From: Deltaproteobacteria bacterium
GTDB taxonomy: Bacteria; Desulfobacterota; DSM-4660; Desulfatiglandales; B25-G16
Assembly (NCBI GenBank): GCA_003646875.1
Contig: QMLT01000028.1
Coordinates: 1-11,522 of the forward strand
Direction of reading: 5' to 3'
Length of the DNA stretch: 11,522 nucleotides
Each line of letters starts with the position of its first letter. Within the stretch, counting starts at the first letter, position 1. Both the position numbers and the translations under genes were made by a program. Positions 1 to 6,575 of this stretch are shown here, one piece after another. Under the pieces are notes generated by a model. It was given only the letters and a program-made list of their open reading frames with translations. It had not been told where the DNA came from and did no database searches.

Positions 1-108
1 GTATATTTATTTGGTTACGGCGAACAATAAATTAATACAATGATCGGCCTTATAAAAAGAAGAAATGTTTTAAAAAGGTGTTAGGATTTCGCTTTTCTGA
101 AAACCTGT

Positions 109-1071
109 TTAGTCACTCATGTTTTCAATCTCAATACCACGTTGGCTTATCTTGTTTGCGTTTTCCAGCACCTTTTTGGCACCGGTCTTATCAATCACAT
201 AAATCATGGTACCACCTCTTTTAGAAAATATTTGCCCGTAAGATATGGGCACTAAAGGTGTGGGATCATTTAAAAGGGATTCTGCTACAGGATCTACCTT
301 ACGCGCTCCGTTGGCCAAAAGAAGCACTGTTTTTGCATCATAAACGAGCTCAACCCCCATGGAGATGGCATACCAGGGACTTTGCTCTTTACTTAAAAAG
401 TGTCCGTCTTGCACGGCATTTGCCACGGTATTTTCATCAAGTTTCACTAAAAGCATCTTGTTCCCCTCAAAAGGGATGCCTGACTCATGAAAGGCGACAT
501 GGCCGCGCCCCCCAACCCCTATGACCTGGAGGTCAATGCCTCCTTTTCTGACAATTTTTTTCCAGTATGCATCTAATATCTCTTCTCGAATCCAGGCAAG
601 ATATTCAGATTGAGCATTGGCCTTGATTACAATAGCCTTTCCTTTATCAGTGCCCTGCTCTTCCCAATCATCAGGGTTGGCATTGAGTTCTTTAAGAAGC
701 CTTTCCTGAGCAATGAGCGTGCCCCAGGGCACATTCGTTTCCTTGAATTTTGTTTCAAGGCGCCCGAAAAGCTCCTGCACCATAAAAAAGCTATAACTTT
801 CAGGATGCATGGCACGCTGCTGGGCGTTTTCTCCAGGGAGACCTACATATTCATCGAGGTTAAAGCTTTCAATTTTCGAGCAGTCAATCGCCCCTGCATT
901 TGCTGCCGTAGCAAAATGTTTATAAAGGCCAGTAGGAGTATTTCCGGTAGCGAGACCAAGGACATAGGTATCTTTATTGTATAATGTGTTTTTTATATCT
1001 TTTATTACTATTTGAGCAGCAAACTCACTCATATGATCAAAATCTCTGGTTATAATTACCTTAAAGGACAT
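109..1071 (-). CDS. NagB-family glucosamine-6-phosphate deaminase/isomerase-like protein, variant active site
   Basis: A 320-residue member of the NagB/6-phosphogluconolactonase fold. NagB proper interconverts glucosamine-6-phosphate and fructose-6-phosphate plus ammonia in the cytosol. Visible family motifs are the phosphate loop LATGNTPTGLY (about 40-50), FNLDEYVGLP (70-79, with the catalytic-type Asp73), GVGGRGHVAFHES (185-197) and a C-terminal part matching the family up to about residue 300. His191 and Glu196 correspond to the catalytic His and Glu of E. coli NagB (GNDGHIAFNE), but the Asp two residues before that His is Arg189 here. The stretch of about 75 residues between the DEY region and the GVGG motif is longer than in E. 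coli NagB (266 aa), giving an insertion of roughly 30-35 residues. The ATG at 1071 follows an AGGAG ribosome binding site 8 bases upstream. It lies 25 bases after glmM in the same direction, so it is probably cotranscribed and tied to amino-sugar phosphate metabolism. Family membership is secure; the reaction is not, hence no symbol. Confidence 0.85.
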   Translation of the reverse strand: MSFKVIITRDFDHMSEFAAQIVIKDIKNTLYNKDTYVLGLATGNTPTGLYKHFATAANAGAIDCSKIESFNLDEYVGLPGENAQQRAMHPESYSFFMVQELFGRLETKFKETNVPWGTLIAQERLLKELNANPDDWEEQGTDKGKAIVIKANAQSEYLAWIREEILDAYWKKIVRKGGIDLQVIGVGGRGHVAFHESGIPFEGNKMLLVKLDENTVANAVQDGHFLSKEQSPWYAISMGVELVYDAKTVLLLANGARKVDPVAESLLNDPTPLVPISYGQIFSKRGGTMIYVIDKTGAKKVLENANKISQRGIEIENMSD

Positions 1072-1096
1072 AGCAGCATCTCCTGTCTAAATTTAT

Positions 1097-2446
1097 TTAA
1101 CAAAGTTTTTTGCGGATTACATCAACAATTTGCCTACAGTATTTTTCAGTTTCCTCATCACTTGGACCCTCAACCATCACACGACACATATTCTGAGTGC
1201 CTGAGTAGCGAACAAGGACCCTTCCTTTATCACCCAGCCTTCCTTCAACCCCTTTAATAACGCGTTGCACCTCAGGAATGCTGGAGAGCTCTGGTTTGCT
1301 CTTTACGTCAACATTAATGAGTTTTTGGGGAAACACCTTCATCACCTGAGCGAGTTCAGATAAGGGTCTTTGAGATTTTTTCATAGCAGCCAGTACCTGC
1401 AAGGCGGTAATGATACCATCACCTGTGGTGTGATGGTTTAAAAAAATTATATGACCTGATTCTTCACCGCCAATAACGCTTCCCTTTGCTTGCATCTCTT
1501 CCAATACATATCTGTCGCCAACCTTGGTCGCTTCCTGTTCGATACCGAGTTTTTTTAATGAAATGCCAAGGCCGATATTACTCATGACTGTACATACAAC
1601 CAGATTATTATTCAGTGTACCTTCCTTTTTCATCTCCTTAGCACAAATGGCCATGATTTGATCCCCAGTGAGCACAACTCCATTCTCATCGACTGCAATA
1701 CAGCGATCGCCATCTCCGTCAAAGGCAAAGCCGACATCTGCCTTATTTTTAATTACTTCTTCCGCAAGAGTTTCAGGGTGTTGAGATCCACAATTGGCAT
1801 TGATATTTTCCCCATTGGGCTCATCAAAAAGAGAGATGACATCCGCTCCTAACTCGAAAAAAGTATCAGGCGCTACCCTATAGGTAGCTCCATAGGCACA
1901 GTCCAGGACAATCTTTGTTCCTTCCAGCGTAAGCTCCTTGGGAAAGGTATTTTTTAAAAACACGATGTATCGGCCTCTTGCATCATCTATCCGAGATGCC
2001 TTGCCCAATTCATTAGCCGAGGGATGCAGGGTATGCATTTTATTAGAGAATATCAATTTTTCTATCTCAAGCTCCTTTTCATCGGGAAGTTTGAGACCTT
2101 CGTGAGAGAATATTTTAATGCCATTGTCCTGAAATGGATTGTGAGAGGCAGATATAACAATACCAGCATCGGCTCTCATGCTATTGGTTGTAAAGGCAAT
2201 GCCCGGTGTGGGTAAGGGCCCTACCAAAAGGGCATTTACCCCCATAGAACAAATCCCAGATACCAGCGCATTTTCAAGCATGTATCCGGAGATACGGGTA
2301 TCTTTCCCTATAATGATCCTCGGAGTATGACCTTTTCGTTTGAACAGGTGAGCGGTGGCCCTACCAATATTCAAGGCCATCTCTGCAGTCATCGGATATT
2401 CATTGGCCACACCTCTTACACCATCAGTGCCGAATAGTTCTCCCAT
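1097..2446 (-). CDS. glmM: Phosphoglucosamine mutase
   Basis: Converts glucosamine-6-phosphate to glucosamine-1-phosphate, the step before GlmU in UDP-GlcNAc synthesis for peptidoglycan and lipid A; cytosolic. The 449-residue length is normal for GlmM. The N-terminus MGELFGTDGVRG is the usual phosphohexomutase start. The phosphoserine loop is ISASHNP (98-104, catalytic Ser101), the Mg site is DGDGDR (243-248), the sugar-specificity loop is GGEESGH (326-332), and the C-terminal phosphate-binding loop is RYSGTQNMCR (413-422). GlmM rather than phosphomannomutase is indicated by the FGTDGVRG start, the GIVISASHNPFQDNGIK block and the CRVMVEG ending. The last loop departs from the common RPSGTEPLIR form. 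The start is well supported: AAGGAGG (2453-2459) sits 6 bases upstream. It is the first gene after the promoter at 2554-2582 and is followed 25 bases later by the NagB-family gene. No glmS is visible in the window. Confidence 0.97.
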   Translation of the reverse strand: MGELFGTDGVRGVANEYPMTAEMALNIGRATAHLFKRKGHTPRIIIGKDTRISGYMLENALVSGICSMGVNALLVGPLPTPGIAFTTNSMRADAGIVISASHNPFQDNGIKIFSHEGLKLPDEKELEIEKLIFSNKMHTLHPSANELGKASRIDDARGRYIVFLKNTFPKELTLEGTKIVLDCAYGATYRVAPDTFFELGADVISLFDEPNGENINANCGSQHPETLAEEVIKNKADVGFAFDGDGDRCIAVDENGVVLTGDQIMAICAKEMKKEGTLNNNLVVCTVMSNIGLGISLKKLGIEQEATKVGDRYVLEEMQAKGSVIGGEESGHIIFLNHHTTGDGIITALQVLAAMKKSQRPLSELAQVMKVFPQKLINVDVKSKPELSSIPEVQRVIKGVEGRLGDKGRVLVRYSGTQNMCRVMVEGPSDEETEKYCRQIVDVIRKKLC

Positions 2447-2553
2447 TGTTTCCCTCCTTTAAAATAATGTTTTTGTGAGGATGGTATTCCATTAGTTTAA
2501 CATGGGTTTATATGCCAAAGTAGACGTTTATCTGCCTGACTGGTAAAGGTGGA

Positions 2554-2582
2554 TTTATATATAAGCTTCATTTTATTGTCAA
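2554..2582 (-). promoter_or_regulatory. Sigma-70-type promoter of glmM
   Basis: On the minus strand a perfect -35 box TTGACA (2577-2582) is separated by exactly 17 bases from TATAAA (2554-2559), a five-of-six match to the -10 consensus. The start site expected near 2547 would leave a leader of about 100 bases before glmM, ending in a strong AAGGAGG ribosome binding site at 2453-2459. I see no convincing terminator/antiterminator pair or known riboswitch core in that leader. Confidence 0.8.
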
Positions 2583-2631
2583 GTATCTGAACGATTAATT
2601 TATGGCCTGTGCCATTAAGCATTGTTTTGCA

Positions 2632-2665
2632 GTCGTGACTGAAAATAATACCGGTATATCACGAC
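2632..2665. repeat. 7-base inverted repeat upstream of the glmM promoter
   Basis: GTCGTGA (2632-2638) is matched by TCACGAC (2659-2665) across a 20-base spacer. The spacer holds a perfect 10-base palindrome ATACCGGTAT (2648-2657), which is not concentric with the outer arms. It lies 50-80 bases upstream of the glmM -35 box, so it could be an operator, a weak hairpin or a chance arrangement. No U-tract follows, so it is not a good terminator. Confidence 0.35.
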
Positions 2666-2703
2666 ACATATAGGTTTAATTGATATGTTAGTGGAGTGTA
2701 TTA

Positions 2704-2858
2704 TTACTCTTTGTTCTGTGATATTATCTCCTGTATCAACAATGCCAGCTTTTCTGGGTCATGCCGTACAATACTGCCAGCAATATCGAGCATATTGGAT
2801 GCATAAATTGACCGCTTCCACTGCCAATTGTTACAAGTGTTTGCTTCTCATTTTTCAT
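2704..2858 (-). pseudogene. Small frameshifted ORF or coding remnant of unknown function
   Basis: An ATG at 2858 with an AGGA ribosome binding site 8 bases upstream opens MKNEKQTLVTIGSGSGQ, then runs in that frame to a stop at 2736 with little protein-like character. In another frame, open from 2847 to double stops at 2701-2706, the same region reads SIYASNMLDIAGSIVRHDP followed by EKLALLIQEIISQNKE. That second stretch has a convincing amphipathic-helix composition. Joining the two needs a -1 shift around 2803-2810 and gives a protein of about 52 residues. I do not recognise the family. It may be a small gene broken by one base loss, a sequencing error, or a decayed gene fragment. No clear slippery heptamer is present to suggest programmed frameshifting. 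Confidence 0.35.
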
Positions 2859-3192
2859 GTTTAAATCCTGCTTTGTTTCTTAAAAATTTATCCAAATTTT
2901 ATAAGCCCATTATTTTTCTCATACCTGAATCTGTTCAGAATCGCAATCTTTTTGAAAAATGCTTTCTTCGTAAAATAGTAATTCTTTCTTTAGGAGGGAT
3001 TCTTTGGCTTGCTTTTCCCTTGACTTTTCTTAACAGTTCTCTAAAACTCTGATTGGTGACTACAGTTACCCTATGAGAAAATTCGATAAAAGATAGCCCA
3101 TTAAAACCTTTTATATAAGACAAAACTAGGGACATGTTAAAATACACATACCTTCCCAAGACGGCTTGGCGGCTGTTTTTCCAGATAGAGTC
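2859..3192. other. Gene-poor stretch upstream of kdtA
   Basis: AT-rich DNA with no supportable gene. The longest minus-strand open stretch (2935-3159, 74 codons from TTG) is Lys/Arg-rich near its end, lacks a ribosome binding site and matches nothing I recognise. It lies in the same frame as the second half of the remnant at 2704-2858, with two intervening stops, so both could be pieces of one decayed gene; this is weak. A possible plus-strand promoter for kdtA is TTGACT (3020-3025) with TAAAAC (3042-3047), spacer 16, a poor -10 match. TAAAAT near 3138 is an alternative -10 without a -35. Confidence 0.4.
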
Positions 3193-4488
3193 ATGAATAT
3201 TCTTTATGGAGCATATACTCTCCTAAATAGTAGCCTGTTTTTTTCGTGTCTTCCACCGTTTTGGGTGTATACACGCCTGAGCGGACGATATAGCGAAAAC
3301 CTGAAGGAGCGCTTAGGATATATACCCTCAAACCTTCTGCACACCGTTTCAGTGTCACCCCGTCTCTGGATTCATGCCGCTTCCCTCGGGGAGATTAAGG
3401 TGGCGGATTCTATCGTTAAGGCCCTCAGGAGGATCCTGCCAGCATTTTCTGTAATAGTTTCAACAGTAACAGAGCACGGCCGTGAACTTGCAATAGAGAC
3501 CTTTGGAGACGAAATTCCTGTTGTGTATGCGCCAGTAGATTTTATAGGCTCAGTACGCAAAGCACTTTCCAGTGTGCATCCTGATGTTTTAGTATTTATG
3601 GAGACTGAAATATGGCCTGCGTGGATAACTGAAGCGCATCGGATGGGGATCAAAACTGCCCTGATTAATGGCCGAATCTCTATAAGATCGATCAGGGGGT
3701 ATCTTAAGTTCCGATCCTTTTTCCGTAAGGTCTTAAGCAATGTGGATGCCTTTAGTATGATTTCAGAAGAAGACAGTACTCGTATCAGGTCAATGGGAGC
3801 TGATCCAGGCAAAATCGAAATAAATGGCAATGCCAAATATGATCTCCTTCCAAGTCTTGCAGACCCTGCTATGGCGGCACAAATGCAGAAAATCTTGAAT
3901 CTTGAACCCACATCCCCCGTCTTTATCGCGGGAAGCACACGTGGAGGCGAGGAGTCCATGGTGCTCGATTCATATGAAATGATTGTGAAAAAATATCCTG
4001 AAACCGTTCTAATCATAGCACCCAGACATATAGAGCGAACAGCCGAGGTTAGATCTCTGCTTGAAAGACGGGGCTTTCGGTATCAGCTCTGGAGCGAAAT
4101 TGATGGTAATGCAGTAAAACGTCTAGAGCCGGTCGTTATCATTAACACCTTTGGAGAACTCTTTAAGCTTTACAGCATTGGTACTGTAGTGTTTTGTGGA
4201 GCGAGCCTTGTTCCATTGGGCGGACAGAATCCCTTGGAGGCAGCAGTGTGGGGTAAGGTTGTCTTTTACGGCCCCTCCATGGAAGACTTCCTGGATGCAA
4301 AGGCTATGTTAGAGGAGGTTGGAGCTGGTATATCTGTTTCAAGCCCTGAGATGTTGGCCGAAAAGGCGATATGGTTTCTCAGACATCCTGAGACCTTGAA
4401 GTCTTATGGTGACCGGGCAAGGGAAGTCATTATACGGAGCCAAAACGCCGCTGATAAACATGCCCAGGTGATAGTGGATTTGATTTGA
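3193..4488 (+). CDS. waaA: 3-deoxy-D-manno-octulosonic acid (Kdo) transferase, GT30
   Basis: WaaA/KdtA transfers Kdo from CMP-Kdo to the lipid A precursor at the cytoplasmic face of the inner membrane, starting the LPS core. From the ATG at 3193 the protein has 431 residues, typical of the family. The hydrophobic N-terminus (about residues 1-27) fits the usual membrane anchor. Next come RLSGRYSENLKERLGY and HAASLGE, whose Glu67 aligns with the catalytic base of GT30 enzymes. METEIWPAW (about 136-144) closes the N-terminal domain. The C-terminal GT-B domain carries GSTRGGEE, APRHIER, GELFKLY and GGQNPLEAA, the last being the family's GGxNPLE nucleotide-sugar motif. A TTG at 3166 would add nine residues (MAAVFPDRV) but has no ribosome binding site; the ATG itself has only a weak AGATAGAG. 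The number of Kdo residues added cannot be told from sequence. The next gene starts 49 bases downstream on the same strand. Confidence 0.95.
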   Translation: MNILYGAYTLLNSSLFFSCLPPFWVYTRLSGRYSENLKERLGYIPSNLLHTVSVSPRLWIHAASLGEIKVADSIVKALRRILPAFSVIVSTVTEHGRELAIETFGDEIPVVYAPVDFIGSVRKALSSVHPDVLVFMETEIWPAWITEAHRMGIKTALINGRISIRSIRGYLKFRSFFRKVLSNVDAFSMISEEDSTRIRSMGADPGKIEINGNAKYDLLPSLADPAMAAQMQKILNLEPTSPVFIAGSTRGGEESMVLDSYEMIVKKYPETVLIIAPRHIERTAEVRSLLERRGFRYQLWSEIDGNAVKRLEPVVIINTFGELFKLYSIGTVVFCGASLVPLGGQNPLEAAVWGKVVFYGPSMEDFLDAKAMLEEVGAGISVSSPEMLAEKAIWFLRHPETLKSYGDRAREVIIRSQNAADKHAQVIVDLI

Positions 4489-4537
4489 GATCCGGGCCCA
4501 CGATAATCTGTAAATATATAGCAAAGGTGATAGCTGC

Positions 4538-5755
4538 ATGTCGATTGATCGAAAAGTAATTGAAAATATGTTTAATGGTCTTCCTTCAAAAGCTCAAGTG
4601 AGATTGAAGCGTGCTGTCAAGTTGATCGTTAATGCCAAGGAAAAAGGAGGCAAGGTGGCGGCGGTTGTTGGCAGCGGCCCGAATTTGCATGAGGGTGTAA
4701 CCACACTTTTAGCGGAACTTATACACAAGGGAATAATTGATGGTGTTTCAACGAGTTCTGCAGTGATTAATCATGAGATGGCAGGCACATTAGAAAAGGT
4801 AAGGCGATTTGATGGAGTAACATTTGGGTTTGAACGAGAAAAGCTTCCATCGGATGGCTTTTTTGAGGTGAGCATCCTTTCTAAAGAAAGACTGGAGGAA
4901 ATCCAACGCGAAATTCCTATCGACATCGGTCTTTATGAGAAGATGCTCCACGCCAAAGGAGATATTATTATCAAGGTCGCTGGAAATATGGCTTATCCCA
5001 CAGGCCTGCGTACCGAAAGGCTGGCCCGTGATGTACTTGCCATGGCAAAGCGCTGTGGTGTTCCTTTTGAGCAGATGGCTGGTTATGGCGCTGACCGGCT
5101 CACCATGATTGGCGCTGGAGCTGAGCACAATATACCGGTGCTGGTAACTGTACCCCAGTTGATAGGGGGTGGAGAGGTAGGGCTTGCTGTTGGGGATTCT
5201 TTATCTCTTTCAGAGCGCTGTTATCGCATTGCAAATCTCCTTGACAGGGCAGATGTAATTATTGAGTCTGCGCTCGCCCTGTCTCAGGAGGTCCATGATG
5301 GTCCCTTTGAACGATTTACTGGTCATGGCATATGGGCTGACTGGGAAGGGGGATGGACGTATTCTCTTGCTGATAAAAAGATTGTGCGAATCGATCTTGA
5401 TACTAATCTGGAGAGGGCATGGATGCAGGAACGTAAATCTAAAATGGTCACCGATGCTGTGCACAAAGGTCTTCCCAAGACAAAACTTATGCGTATTCCT
5501 TTTCGCATGGAAATGTCAGGATTTGCAAGAATTCCAGGAAGCCTTCCCATTGTAGGAGACATTGGCGAGATATGGCCTCTACTGGCAACTATGGTTGCAG
5601 ATGCACTAGGTGTAACACTTGACTTTATGAGTTATAAACAGTCATTGCCTGCGGGAGAAAAAGTTCGTGAATGGATTGTAAAGCATGTGCAGCCTGTAAA
5701 CAGGGAGAGGATGTATGCGGCGGCCAGAAAACTCACCCCTGCTAACCCTCAATAA
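4538..5755 (+). CDS. Deoxyhypusine-synthase-like protein of unknown function, next to kdtA
   Basis: A 405-residue soluble protein with no signal peptide or membrane segment. Residues about 38-82 (VAAVVGSGPNLHEGVTTLL, then AELIHKGIIDGVSTSSAVIN, HEMAG) resemble the NAD-binding entry region of deoxyhypusine synthase, where a strand and Gly-rich turn precede a helix ending in hydrophobic residues plus ID and a Thr/Ser-rich VSTS strand. Later blocks look strongly conserved: KVAGNMAYPTGLRTERLARD (146-165), VPQLIGGGEVGLAVGDSLSL (205-224), GHGIWADWEGGW (262-273), and a C-terminal FARIPGSLPIVGDIGEIWPL (329-348). I do not see the catalytic lysine block of true deoxyhypusine synthases, and bacteria lack the eIF5A substrate, so that activity is not claimed. 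The start has AAGGTG (4524-4529) 8 bases upstream. Close downstream position to kdtA implies cotranscription and suggests an envelope or Kdo/lipid A link, which is inference. From memory, similar proteins sit in LPS clusters of deltaproteobacteria, annotated as hypothetical or deoxyhypusine synthase; I could not check this. Confidence 0.75.
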   Translation: MSIDRKVIENMFNGLPSKAQVRLKRAVKLIVNAKEKGGKVAAVVGSGPNLHEGVTTLLAELIHKGIIDGVSTSSAVINHEMAGTLEKVRRFDGVTFGFEREKLPSDGFFEVSILSKERLEEIQREIPIDIGLYEKMLHAKGDIIIKVAGNMAYPTGLRTERLARDVLAMAKRCGVPFEQMAGYGADRLTMIGAGAEHNIPVLVTVPQLIGGGEVGLAVGDSLSLSERCYRIANLLDRADVIIESALALSQEVHDGPFERFTGHGIWADWEGGWTYSLADKKIVRIDLDTNLERAWMQERKSKMVTDAVHKGLPKTKLMRIPFRMEMSGFARIPGSLPIVGDIGEIWPLLATMVADALGVTLDFMSYKQSLPAGEKVREWIVKHVQPVNRERMYAAARKLTPANPQ

Positions 5756-5760
5756 AGGCA

Positions 5761-5917
5761 TATCTTTAATCGTAAGCCTTCACCGTTTACCGATAAGCCA
5801 ACAGTGGCAGTGAACCGCTTAAATAGACATACCCATCAACAGGCCAAACAATGGGTTGCTCCAGAGGAATATTTCCCATTTCGCACAACGGTGAACCGTG
5901 AGCAGTTATCTTTAATC
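5761..5917. repeat. Small MITE-like segment: direct repeats outside, inverted repeats inside
   Basis: The 11-base word TATCTTTAATC occurs at 5761-5771 and again at 5907-5917, bracketing 135 bases. Just inside each copy lies one arm of a 9-base inverted repeat: TTCACCGTT (5779-5787) and AACGGTGAA (5887-5895). The right arm belongs to a longer inverted repeat ACGGT-GA-ACCGT (5888-5899). The arrangement of target-duplication-like outer repeats and terminal-inverted-repeat-like inner arms is that of a tiny non-autonomous element. It fills the gap between the converging 405-residue gene and hisH, and the right copy reaches the first base of the hisH stop codon. There is no ORF and no strong terminator. 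AAGGC/GCCTT (5755-5759, 5776-5780) could form only a weak stem. Confidence 0.45.
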
Positions 5918-6570
5918 TAAAGGGCCACATTCTCCTTGTCCTCTTCTGCTTTCCACAAGCAGAAATTTTTAAGGATGGTCAGGCCTGGAGATCCACTCTT
6001 TTCTGGATGAAACTGCACTGCAAAAAGGTTTCTTTTACTTATCACGCTGGCAAAGGTAATTCCATAATTAGTTGTGCCAATGATTGTCTCTGTGTCTCTG
6101 GGGGCTGGAAAATAGCTGTGAACAAAATAAAACTCACTTTCTGGGCCAACACCTTTAAAGAGTGGGTGGAGCCTTTTAATTTTTATTTGATTCCAGCCCA
6201 TATGGGGGACCTTGAGTTTTTTCCCGTCATCTGAGAGGAGCGGCGCAGGAAAACGTTTTCCCGTGCCAGAAAGCAATCCAAGACAGGTTGTGATATTTTC
6301 CTCGCTCTCTTCCAGAATTATCTGAGTTCCCAGACAGATCCCCAAAAAAGGTTTACCAGATTTAAAGATAGTATACAGTGTTCGATCAAGCCCCGTTCTT
6401 TTTAAATCCTGCATGGCCTGACCTGCAGAGCCAACACCCGGGAAGATAACCCTATCAGCATCTAATATCTCCTTTATGTCATGAGTAATCTGGCATTCAA
6501 ATCCGAGATAGCGTATTGCCCGGGCAACACTTGTAAGATTTCCGGCCTTATAATCGATAATGGCAATCAT
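5917..6570 (-). CDS. hisH: Imidazole glycerol phosphate synthase, glutamine amidotransferase subunit
   Basis: HisH hydrolyses glutamine and passes ammonia to HisF, which makes imidazole glycerol phosphate and AICAR in histidine synthesis. The chosen start gives 217 residues, the normal length. It opens MIAIIDYKAGNLTSVARAI. PGVGSAGQAM is the oxyanion-loop region, GICLGTQ carries the nucleophile Cys79, and VPHMGWN and YFVHSYF are HisH-specific blocks. AVQFHPEKSG holds His188 and Glu190 of the triad. Position 81 is Thr where many HisH have Met (GICLGMQ). An ATG at 6585 would add MGVRP but begins inside the likely ribosome binding site and has none of its own; the ATG at 6570 has GGGAG 8 bases upstream. 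The gene follows guaA by five bases. No hisF or other his gene is in the window, so the partner must be encoded elsewhere. Confidence 0.93.
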   Translation of the reverse strand: MIAIIDYKAGNLTSVARAIRYLGFECQITHDIKEILDADRVIFPGVGSAGQAMQDLKRTGLDRTLYTIFKSGKPFLGICLGTQIILEESEENITTCLGLLSGTGKRFPAPLLSDDGKKLKVPHMGWNQIKIKRLHPLFKGVGPESEFYFVHSYFPAPRDTETIIGTTNYGITFASVISKRNLFAVQFHPEKSGSPGLTILKNFCLWKAEEDKENVAL

Positions 6571-6575
6571 AGGCC

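Noticed and set aside
2447..2553. Riboswitch or glmS-type ribozyme in the glmM leader
   Set aside because: The leader of about 100 bases has no recognisable ribozyme core and no convincing stem pairs.
2935..3159. 74-codon minus-strand ORF in the divergent gap
   Set aside because: It starts at TTG without a ribosome binding site and matches no family I recognise. The overlapping plus-strand frame at 2828-3052 is no better. Kept only as a comment in the gap entry.
3372..4016. 214-codon open frame antisense to kdtA
   Set aside because: It lies wholly within the well-supported kdtA gene, is Ser/Ile/Arg-rich, shows no domain and has no ribosome binding site; it is a shadow frame.
5755..5780. AAGGC/GCCTT stem as a terminator after the 405-residue gene
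   Set aside because: Only five pairs over a 16-base loop and no following T-tract; too weak to call.
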